Assembly (NCBI GenBank): GCA_023212725.1
Contig: JALBYF010000023.1
Location: forward strand, 1 to 64,000
Direction of reading: 5' to 3'
Length of the DNA stretch: 64,000 nucleotides
DNA from: Tranzscheliella williamsii
Lineage: Eukaryota > Basidiomycota > Ustilaginomycetes > Ustilaginales > Ustilaginaceae
Positions 57,107-64,000 of the stretch are shown here, in pieces. The translations under genes were made by a program, and so were the position numbers. Position 1 is the first letter of the stretch; each line of letters begins with the position of its first letter. Below the pieces are notes generated by a model, which saw only the letters and a list, made by a program, of their open reading frames with translations, was not told the origin of the DNA and did not search any database.

Positions 57107-58408
57107 TTAGAAGGGGGCGAATCCGGCAAAGGCTATCTGGCCGACGTTTTCTAGTTTGTGCTGGAAGGTGAGGTCGCCGGTGAGCGGGTCACGGCGGAAG
57201 AGGACGAGGTTCTGGTCGGTCTGGTGGCCGATGGCGAGCCAGGTGGCGTTTGGGTCGGTGGCGGTGTCAGAGCTGAGGCTGAAGTGGCGGGGCATGCGGC
57301 CGGCGGAGGGGATCCATTTGAGGAAGGTGAGCGAGCCGTCGGTGGGATTGCGAGCGAAGATGGAGATGTGGTCTTCTGTGGCGTCGCCGCGGTTCGAGAC
57401 GTAGATGAAGTCGGCCGCGGGTGGCAGGGCGATTTCGGCGGTGGAGCGGCCGGCGAGTGGCACGCCCGGCGGGGAGGCCAGCAGCGCGGGGCGGATGCGC
57501 CGCAGCGCGCCCGTCTGCTCGTCCACGCTAAAGGCGGTCACCTTGTTGTCCAGCTCCGACGCCAGGTACGCAAACACGCGTCCCTCGCCGTCGCGGTGGA
57601 AGACCATGTGTCGCGGGCCCGATCCCGCCTCGACATCGGTGCTGGCGTTGAACGCCACCCGCCCCTGCTCATCCACCTGCAGATGGTGGATCTGGTCCGC
57701 CCCCAGGTCACACACATACACCCAGCCTCCAGACGGAGACACGGCGACCTGGTGCGCATAGCTGTGGTCCTGCCGATCCGCCACCGGGCCCACCGCGGGC
57801 CCGTCCGGTGGCCGCTTGAACTGAAACACCTGCTCCGGCTCCTTGGCCAGCGTCCCATCTTTCCCGGCTACCCGGATCACCGCCGCTGTGCCAGAATCGT
57901 AGTTGGCGACAAACAAGAGACCCTTGCTGGGCCCGTGCCCGACCAGACACGACACGGGCCCGTCGCCACCAGTGCTGGTGCCGTTGGTACGCTGCAGCTC
58001 TGACCCTCCAGTTGCCGTGATCGTGCCATTGTTGCGGTGGTAGATGTGGCTGAAGATACGACCGGGCGAACTCTCATCCACCGAGTACAGCACCGGCTCG
58101 CCCTGGGGGGTAGACAGAGACACATCTCCCGCGCTGTCGCTCGACTGCCCGATGCGGTGACCGTGTGAGTAGGCCAGCCATGATGGCGCAGCCCCGCTCG
58201 AATTGGGCGTTATTCCGGACGAGAGCGGCACGAGCGTAGCTGTATCCTGGCCCCTTTCCACAGAATAAGGGACGATGGTGCCGTTGTAGCCAGCAGCGAA
58301 AAGCGTCATGGCGTGATCCGCTCCAGAGGAAGCCGAAGCCGGGAAAGTCGTCAGCCAGGTTAGAGACGCAAGTACCGCGATGGGAAGGTGAGACGCTAGT
58401 CTCAACAT
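57107..58408 (-). CDS. Secreted lactonase-fold protein (6-phosphogluconolactonase-like)
   Basis: 433 aa from the ATG that starts a clear signal peptide (MLRLASHLPIAVLASLTWLT, cut near ASA/SSG); upstream frame lacks an ATG. A seven-bladed beta-propeller of the bacterial Pgl/muconate cyclase family: FVANYDSGTAAVI, HQVAVSPSGGWVYVCDLGAD, GSGPRHMVFHRDGEGRVFAY, ADFIYVSNRGDATEDHISIF and MPRHFSLSSD, closing QTDQNLVLFRRDPLTGDLTF. Such proteins hydrolyse lactones. Secretion makes an extracellular substrate more likely than the pentose phosphate pathway (inference). Several N-x-S/T sites fit glycosylation. Confidence 0.87.
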   Translation of the reverse strand: MLRLASHLPIAVLASLTWLTTFPASASSGADHAMTLFAAGYNGTIVPYSVERGQDTATLVPLSSGITPNSSGAAPSWLAYSHGHRIGQSSDSAGDVSLSTPQGEPVLYSVDESSPGRIFSHIYHRNNGTITATGGSELQRTNGTSTGGDGPVSCLVGHGPSKGLLFVANYDSGTAAVIRVAGKDGTLAKEPEQVFQFKRPPDGPAVGPVADRQDHSYAHQVAVSPSGGWVYVCDLGADQIHHLQVDEQGRVAFNASTDVEAGSGPRHMVFHRDGEGRVFAYLASELDNKVTAFSVDEQTGALRRIRPALLASPPGVPLAGRSTAEIALPPAADFIYVSNRGDATEDHISIFARNPTDGSLTFLKWIPSAGRMPRHFSLSSDTATDPNATWLAIGHQTDQNLVLFRRDPLTGDLTFQHKLENVGQIAFAGFAPF

Positions 58409-59038
58409 GTCTCCACCCGCAGCACGGGCACGGCGGCAAGGCCGACAATCGCGAGAAGGAAGGAGGGGAAGAGGGGGAGACAGAAGGAGCGTGAAAGACG
58501 AGGAGCTGGTTGTCAGTAGTAGAGGCGTATTCGAGGCGGTACTAACAGCAACCACTTTGGCGAGAGCACGGCAAGACGAACAGCACCAACGGACCACCAC
58601 GTTTGCGTGCTGGGCAAGCCGGCTACCCTGCGATGTCACTCTTCACAGCCGGCAGCGCAACTCTTTCTGACATTGGGAACGCAAAGTGGCCCCTGAGAAG
58701 GACCGCATGAGGACAGCTAGGCAAGTGCCCCCACGTCGATCGCACGGTCCCAAATCGCCTCCACCGCGAATTTCGCCGGGAGAGAGAATCTTTAAGAAGG
58801 TCGAAAAGTGGCTCACTATTGTCAGCATCGGCACGTCTTGTCGCACCTCTCTCGTTTGGAGGTTCTGCGAGCCCAGAACCACCTGTTCGTTGCGCTAGAA
58901 ATACATGTGTGGTTATGCGAAAAGTCCTAGCCAATGCAGTCAGAGGCAAGCGGAGAAGACCTCGGGCTAGTACTCGTGCTGAGAACGCGAGCGGCTTCCA
59001 GGTCGATCGGGGCGAGCTCGGCGAGATGGCAGCGGCGT
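58409..59038. other. Intergenic region
   Basis: About 630 bp, promoter of the lactonase gene and 3' region of the mitochondrial hypothetical, both minus strand. The C/T-rich minus strand at 58440-58520 is probably the leader of the lactonase transcript. Nothing else was recognised. Confidence 0.45.
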
Positions 59039-61261
59039 CTAGGGCCGCTTTGTTGCCGCCGCCTCTTTTTCGAGATTCTTGAGCCACCGCGGTTTGAGGG
59101 CTTCTCTCTGCTGCCGTGCGTCGAGATCGGCTGCTGCGATGGTCTGGTATGCTTCTTGGCCGTCTATCAATTTCCCGTCATCGGTCTTTCTTGCTTTCAC
59201 CTGCGACATGCCGATTTTGCCACCGGCTTGCACGACGTTGACCATCCTTCTGCGCCCGCTGAGCATCTCCGGGATGGCTTCGTTGAGGTATCTCCGGTTG
59301 GCAAAGACATTGTGCGACAGACGCTGCACGTGTGGGGAACTCCAGTGGATGTATCTTCCGAGCCCAGATCGGCGATCGGGATGTTCCAGCTCGGCTTGGA
59401 TCTGTTCCGGGTCGCTGAGCCACGCAAGCGGTCGCGGCTCGGACGGCGCGGTTCGCGCGAGACGCCGCGAAGCATCGTACCGCTGCTTCTCCTCTGCTGA
59501 CATGGGCAATTGGCTAGGGTCGCTCGCCGAGACCCTCGACTGAAACGCCTCTCGTTCCTGTCTCTCCCATGAGATCCAGTCAGCTGACTTGAGCTTTTCC
59601 AGACTTCGCTCTTCGATAGCTGCTTTGATAGGCCGCTCGGAGGTGACCTGCTCAATCAGCAGCGATTTGATGTTGGCGTTAAGGTCAGCCTGGTGTTCCG
59701 CATCTTCTCGATCCCATTCCGCCTCCCATTCTTCGAGACTTTTTCGTTTCGATGACGGTTTGTCGGCCTCGGACCGGTCTTCCTCGGCAAGCTTTTTTCG
59801 TTGAAGAGCGCGGTCGGCCTCGCGCTTCTTCTTGTTTTCCGAGCGGGATGCCTCAAACATATCGGTCAGCGAATTTTTGGTAGGTAAGCGCGGATATAGG
59901 TCCAGCAGATCGATCTTTAGGGGTTGTGTGCGGAGGAAGGACCATTGCCAGTCGGAACCTTTTTCCTTGATGCAGAACTGCAGCCCTGAGGGATCCCAGG
60001 CTCCAAGAACCAAGGTGATATATCCTGTTTCGTTGTCCTCGTCAACATAGCTAAACTCGGCCATATGCAGCGGCATGAGGATGGGATACGCTGCCATCAG
60101 GTCTAGTTTCAAGGTGTCCGGCTCGAAACGCAATGGCGGAGACTTGAGATCTTCTCCATCCTCTCCGACCAAGGATACTGTGAGCCCGAGACCCAGCTTG
60201 TCGCCGCCGGGAAGCTGGAAACCAGTGGTGAGGTCGGGTGAGAAGGTGAGGTCCTTCAGCTCCAGCTGTTTCCTCAACATGTCCGGAAGGTGCAAAGGTG
60301 AGATGGTGAACGGAATCGGCTCGGGGATGCCGCCTTTGATCTTTACAGAATCGTCTTGCTGATCGGAGACCGAAGCGTTCTTGGTCTGTCGGTCTTGTTT
60401 CTGCATCTTCGCAAAAGAAGCATAGTCTTGGTAGTCGACCATGGTCAGATTGTCCCATTTCTGTTTCGGTGCGTTGAGCCTGTCGGAGTATTCGGGATTC
60501 CTTTCTAGTTCCGTCGACGGGATCATGTCGTTGGGCGGCGGCGGCACCATTGGCAGGGAATCCATTGGCTTCCAGGAGTGGCCGGGGAATCTCGAGCCTG
60601 TCGTGATCACGGTGGCGTCAGCGCGACCATCGTTCCCCCTGCACTTGAGTTCAAAGCTTGCATCTACCACCCACGTAGGCAGATAGAGAGCCGATATCCT
60701 CTCCAGTGTTACAATGTCCCCACCGGCGTCCTTCTTGGCTAGCTTTTCGAGGCCGAAAAACGACAAGAGCTGGTATTTCAGCATAGACCACCGACCCATC
60801 ACCCTCGGCATGATTTCGGTGGTTGCCAGCGTAGTTAGATACTCCTCTGCCGCTTTGGTAGAAATCCGAAACGGGAGCACCTCGACCTTGGACTGATAAT
60901 GCCGCGGCAGGCCCGCACTAGACTGACCCGATGTCGCTTGTGACTGCAAAGGTTCTGCGACGGTCGCGGTTTCAGAGGAGGTGGTGGTGGCACGGGGCTC
61001 GACGGTGGTGCTCTTGTCTGCAGCGGCATGCGGTGAAGGCGCTGCAGCAGTGGAAGCGGCTACTCTACTGGGTGCTGTAGTCGTTTGAGGTGAGGGCGAC
61101 GAAGCGCGCCTTGCCGGCGCTTCCCTCCTGCAAACGATGGAGGCAGCATGAAAGGAGCGCGAGGGGAAGGGCAGCGGCGGGATGGCGGAGGACGACGAGC
61201 CAGAGCTGGACGCAGCAATGCGGCAAGCGCTAGTCCGCACAAAGCGTGCTGAAGCGCTCAT
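59039..61261 (-). CDS. Hypothetical protein, predicted mitochondrial, 740 aa
   Basis: Single exon. The N-terminus (MSASARFVRTSACRIAASSS ... RSFHAASIVCRRE) is rich in Arg/Ser/Ala without acids, typical of a mitochondrial presequence. A low-complexity Thr/Ala linker follows to ~115. Then comes a folded-looking region: TKAAEEYLTTLATTEIMPRV, RISALYLPTWVVDASFELKC, then PFTISPLHLPDMLRKQLELK and MPLHMAEFSYVDEDNETGYI. Residues ~460-600 are a highly charged helix (KKKREADRALQRKKLAEEDR). The C-terminal part (RYIHWSSPHVQRLSHNVFAN) looks conserved. I do not recognise the family. A role at the inner membrane or on mitochondrial ribosomes is possible but unproven. Confidence 0.8.
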   Translation of the reverse strand: MSASARFVRTSACRIAASSSGSSSSAIPPLPFPSRSFHAASIVCRREAPARRASSPSPQTTTAPSRVAASTAAAPSPHAAADKSTTVEPRATTTSSETATVAEPLQSQATSGQSSAGLPRHYQSKVEVLPFRISTKAAEEYLTTLATTEIMPRVMGRWSMLKYQLLSFFGLEKLAKKDAGGDIVTLERISALYLPTWVVDASFELKCRGNDGRADATVITTGSRFPGHSWKPMDSLPMVPPPPNDMIPSTELERNPEYSDRLNAPKQKWDNLTMVDYQDYASFAKMQKQDRQTKNASVSDQQDDSVKIKGGIPEPIPFTISPLHLPDMLRKQLELKDLTFSPDLTTGFQLPGGDKLGLGLTVSLVGEDGEDLKSPPLRFEPDTLKLDLMAAYPILMPLHMAEFSYVDEDNETGYITLVLGAWDPSGLQFCIKEKGSDWQWSFLRTQPLKIDLLDLYPRLPTKNSLTDMFEASRSENKKKREADRALQRKKLAEEDRSEADKPSSKRKSLEEWEAEWDREDAEHQADLNANIKSLLIEQVTSERPIKAAIEERSLEKLKSADWISWERQEREAFQSRVSASDPSQLPMSAEEKQRYDASRRLARTAPSEPRPLAWLSDPEQIQAELEHPDRRSGLGRYIHWSSPHVQRLSHNVFANRRYLNEAIPEMLSGRRRMVNVVQAGGKIGMSQVKARKTDDGKLIDGQEAYQTIAAADLDARQQREALKPRWLKNLEKEAAATKRP

Positions 61262-61886
61262 GACAGGCCGCGCTGTAGGATGCCCTGAGCCCGATCCGCG
61301 AGGCGTGTGGACACAAGAAGCAAGGCTCTAGGCGTGAGAATGGCTCAGTTACAGTCACAGTGTCAGTAGGCTAGTCTGGAGAAGCATAGGCAGATCTTCT
61401 TGTAGAATGACAGAATGTGCGTGTTGGGTTTTAGTTGGTTATCAGTGCTCCACTCAACAGCTTCTTTGGCTTAATCGCAGAAGCTTCCTTTTGTGACTGA
61501 AGAAATATCCCAGCGACTCAAACACTCGCACGAGACAGTGACGGTGAAAGACTATGATGATATGCGGAGGAGGGCCGTCGCACCTCAGCTCCGGTTGGCA
61601 CACAGGGCCGCCGTAAAGCGGGGCGGACGAGCGCAGCGAAGAGCAGAGACATTCTCTCGCTGTCAGAGGTCGCAGCAGCGACCGAAAGATGAGGGAGAAG
61701 GAAAGGGAGGTGAAATGAAAGGTGTGCAGCGGAGGCCACGTAGCATTGGCGATCTAACAGTTGCCGAGCTGGTTGTTTGGTTGTGGTGTGTCGACTAAGC
61801 TGTCTCTTGTACCCTCTTCGCCATTCCCTTTCCTGTCGTTCTCATTACCGCCAACGCAACGCTAGTCGACTGAGGGAGTTGCCGCT
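61262..61886. other. Intergenic region with retroelement relic
   Basis: 625 bp between divergent genes. It contains TCACAGTGTCAG-type words near 61350 and the relic described separately, leaving about 130 bp directly upstream of HEM13 that is C/T-rich and should hold its promoter. Confidence 0.5.
61625..61748 (-). mobile_element. Degenerate relic of the left-edge retroelement leader
   Basis: On the minus strand, ACGTGGCCTC, CTTTCATTT, CCCTCATC, GCGACCTCTG and CAGCGA occur in the same order and spacing as in the element leader at 1437-1572, with small substitutions and one ~20-bp deletion. No ORF survives. It lies in the promoter region of HEM13 and the mitochondrial hypothetical gene. Confidence 0.7.
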
Positions 61887-63470
61887 ATGGCTTTGTCGGC
61901 ATGGAGACAAGCGCGTGCACGGACCGGCTTCTCTGGGTGTCGCTCGCTGCTGGTGCCCTCGACGGTGCTTACTGGGCCCGCTCGAGCTAGCCGCGCGCTG
62001 CAAAGCAGGGCTGCTAGCAGCTCGGCGGCAGCTGCTGGTGCCTCCTTGTCTCGAGCATCGGCGAAGGGCGCCTCAGCGGCTGCGCTTGCCCTGGTTGGCG
62101 GAGTGTGCCTCTACCTGGGCTGGATCAGCAAGGCACAGCCGGCAGTACAGTGTGAAGCAGCAGCGCTGCCCAGAAAGCCGACGCCGGCCTCTGCCGTCAA
62201 GGGAGGCAACCAGTCTGATCTTCCCGAGGTCTCGCACCTCGACCCGGCTCTGCTGACCGACACCTCCGCGCCGATGAGGGAGCGGATGGAGACGTACGTC
62301 AAACTGCTCCAACACAAGATCGTTTCGGCGCTCTCCCAGGAAGAGCCCGAGGCGCGCTTCCTGATCGACAGCTGGCTGCGCAAGGAAGGCGGCGAGGGCA
62401 TCTCGTGCGTGTTGCAAGACGGGAGCACCTTCGAGAAGGCCGGCGTCAACATCTCAGTGGTGCACGGTATGCTGCCGCCGGCCGCGGTTAAGCAGATGAG
62501 CGCAGACCATGACGGCCTGATGGACAAGACCGGATACAAGCTCGACGGACCGAATCCGGATGTCACCGGCCTGCCCTTCTACGCAGCCGGCCTCAGTCTG
62601 GTCGTCCACCCGCGCAATCCGTTCGCGCCTACGGTCCACTTCAACTACCGCTACTTTGAGCTGACTCACCCCGAGACGCTGGCCGACGGGTCGCCGAACC
62701 CTAGACATGCCAAGAACAGCGCTGGCGGGGACAAGAGCGACGAGCCGGTTGCATGGTGGTTTGGAGGCGGCACGGACCTGACGCCGATCTACCTGTTCGA
62801 CGAGGATGCGCGGCACTTTCACGCGACGCTGAAGCAGGCGGCCGACGCGCACGACGCCGCCTTCTATCCGGCGTGGAAGCGGTGGTGCGACAAGTACTTT
62901 TGGATCCCGCACCGCGGCGAGGCGCGCGGCGTGGGTGGGATATTCTTCGACAGTTTGACGCTGCCGCAGTGGGCGTCGACGAGCAAGGCGGCGTTTGTTC
63001 CGCTGTCGGATGGGAGCAAGCCGACGGCGCGTGCGCCGGTGGTGGCTGCGATTTCGTCGGCGCGGGCGCACACGCAGGACTCGCTCTTCGCCACTGTCCG
63101 CTCGCTGGGCGACGCCTTCCTGCCCGCCTACCTGCCCCTCGTCCAGAAGCGCAAACACTCCCCCTTCACAGAAGCCCACCAGCGCTGGCAGCAGATCCGC
63201 CGCGGCCGCTACGTCGAGTTCAACCTCGTCTACGACCGCGGCACCAAGTTCGGCCTGCAAACCCCCGGCGCCCGCATCGAAAGCATCTTCATGAGCCTCC
63301 CCCTCAAGGCGCGCTGGGAATACATGGAGAAGTACAGCGGCGGCGGCGCCCAGGGCCGCGACGGCAAGGCCACCACCACCGCCGACCAGTCGTCCGCGGC
63401 AGCAACCGACCCAGCCGCGCCCGAAGAGAGGACCCAGTCCGTGCTGAGAAATCCTGTCGACTGGGTCTAG
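61887..63470 (+). CDS. HEM13: Coproporphyrinogen III oxidase
   Basis: 527 aa. Oxygen-dependent decarboxylation of coproporphyrinogen III to protoporphyrinogen IX in haem synthesis. The N-terminal ~85 residues are Arg/Ala/Ser-rich with a hydrophobic stretch (GASAAALALVGGVCLYLGWI), i.e. presequence plus membrane anchor; yeast Hem13 lacks this and is cytosolic. The enzyme part holds GISCVLQDGSTFEKAGVNIS, VHFNYRYFEL, WWFGGGTDLTPIYLFDEDAR, YFWIPHRGEARGVGGIFFD, RRGRYVEFNLVYDRGTKFGL and QTPGARIESIFMSLP. Insertions occur after LTLPQW (Ala/Ser-rich, ~45 residues) and near the C-terminus, before the conserved-type end LRNPVDWV. Confidence 0.96.
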   Translation: MALSAWRQARARTGFSGCRSLLVPSTVLTGPARASRALQSRAASSSAAAAGASLSRASAKGASAAALALVGGVCLYLGWISKAQPAVQCEAAALPRKPTPASAVKGGNQSDLPEVSHLDPALLTDTSAPMRERMETYVKLLQHKIVSALSQEEPEARFLIDSWLRKEGGEGISCVLQDGSTFEKAGVNISVVHGMLPPAAVKQMSADHDGLMDKTGYKLDGPNPDVTGLPFYAAGLSLVVHPRNPFAPTVHFNYRYFELTHPETLADGSPNPRHAKNSAGGDKSDEPVAWWFGGGTDLTPIYLFDEDARHFHATLKQAADAHDAAFYPAWKRWCDKYFWIPHRGEARGVGGIFFDSLTLPQWASTSKAAFVPLSDGSKPTARAPVVAAISSARAHTQDSLFATVRSLGDAFLPAYLPLVQKRKHSPFTEAHQRWQQIRRGRYVEFNLVYDRGTKFGLQTPGARIESIFMSLPLKARWEYMEKYSGGGAQGRDGKATTTADQSSAAATDPAAPEERTQSVLRNPVDWV

Positions 63471-63662
63471 ACCACGCACAACGTCGCTTGGGCTGCATTT
63501 ATCATCTCCCTCACACTACAATGTCGAGCCCCCACTCTACAGTGCCAGACCACCGTCACAACAGGGCTCGTGGTGCGAGAACGCTTGGGGTATGAATGCG
63601 GCTGGCAGTGGAATATGCTACAAAGGGTTGGAATCCGGCGGTCGACAGACTCATGGCTGTGT

Positions 63663-63998
63663 CTAAGGATGTGCTGACGGTCCATGGGTGTTGTCAGTAC
63701 CCTCGCTGTCGAGTAAAGCTGCTTCGTACGGTTTTGGGAGCGCTGGACCCATCGGTTGGGCCTCTGAGCTGGGGGACAGCGGCGACCGGGTTACGCACGG
63801 CTCTTCCACCGGAGTGACAAGCGAATCGGCAGCTGTGGGCGCAGCCGACCTCGCTCGTGCATCAGGACCGGCCCGCTCAGGGAGCACAGTCGCTCCGCCG
63901 GCGAGAGGCAAGGACGGGGCCGAGGCACCCGACTTTGGCTGTGGAGCCCAAGGTAAGGATGCATTTGCAGGAAAAGGCAGCAGTGCCGTCGGCCCGGG
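63663..63998 (-). CDS. C-terminal part of an unidentified protein entering from the right edge
   Basis: The minus-strand frame is open from the window edge for 111 codons to a stop at 63663. It is Pro/Ala/Ser/Glu-rich (PLAGGATVLPERAGPDARAR, SPSSEAQPMGPALPKPYEAA) and looks like a disordered C-terminal tail common in this genome. No domain is visible. Its stop is 192 bp from the stop of HEM13, so the two would be convergent. Confidence 0.45.
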   Translation of the reverse strand, partial: PGPTALLPFPANASLPWAPQPKSGASAPSLPLAGGATVLPERAGPDARARSAAPTAADSLVTPVEEPCVTRSPLSPSSEAQPMGPALPKPYEAALLDSEGTDNTHGPSAHP

Positions 63999-64000
63999 CT

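Overview
The window is nuclear DNA of a GC-rich, intron-poor basidiomycete, most likely a smut fungus (Ustilaginales: Ustilago, Sporisorium, Pseudozyma or a close relative). The main reasons are a Fus3/Kss1-type MAP kinase with a ~185-residue N-terminal extension, which matches Ustilago Kpp6; a two-Myb telomere-binding protein of the Tay1 type; mostly single-exon genes with Ala/Ser/Pro-rich low-complexity tails; long pyrimidine-rich leaders; and intergenic clusters of TCACA/TGTGA. The species call is inference, because no rRNA or other marker is present. I saw no tRNA or rRNA genes, CRISPR array or prokaryotic feature.

Layout. 0-1.6 kb: 5' part of a retroelement with a zinc-finger Gag-like ORF (minus strand, cut by the left edge). 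3.4-13.7 kb: conserved hypothetical, Ubp6 deubiquitinase, Imp3 (three exons), an endosomal Qa-SNARE, a WDR89-type protein and a DUF4112 membrane protein. 13.8-22.2 kb: gene-poor, with three lineage-specific-looking ORFs around the three-exon D-aminoacyl-tRNA deacylase. 22.2-29 kb: kpp6, noc4 and an orphan repeat-rich protein. 29.1-37.3 kb: TAF12, ATG5, KAE1 and NCS2. 37.6-41.6 kb: Tay1-like telomere Myb protein. 42.8-50 kb: MBOAT acyltransferase, RPB11, PEX14 and a BAR protein. 50.1-53.3 kb: LCAT-family lipase. 54.6-56.8 kb: DUF1748 micro-protein and Nup57. 57.1-63.5 kb: secreted lactonase-fold protein, a mitochondrial hypothetical, a relic of the left-edge retroelement, and coproporphyrinogen oxidase. 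An open frame enters from the right edge.

Most genes are housekeeping genes for ribosome assembly (Imp3, Noc4), transcription (TAF12, Rpb11), tRNA modification and quality control (Kae1, Ncs2, Dtd), protein turnover and autophagy (Ubp6, Atg5), membrane traffic and organelles (SNARE, BAR, Pex14, Nup57), and lipid or haem metabolism. KAE1 and NCS2 share a short divergent promoter, and both act on the tRNA anticodon loop. Kpp6 is the gene most directly tied to plant infection in U. maydis.

I did not find a convincing new multi-gene system. The more unusual items are the retroelement and its distant relic, the TCACA/TGTGA palindromes and minisatellites, a 12-nt terminal coding exon in KAE1, and several orphan ORFs. 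Exon joins were read by eye from splice signals and family conservation. Start codons were moved to the first plausible ATG wherever the longest open frame began at GTG or TTG.
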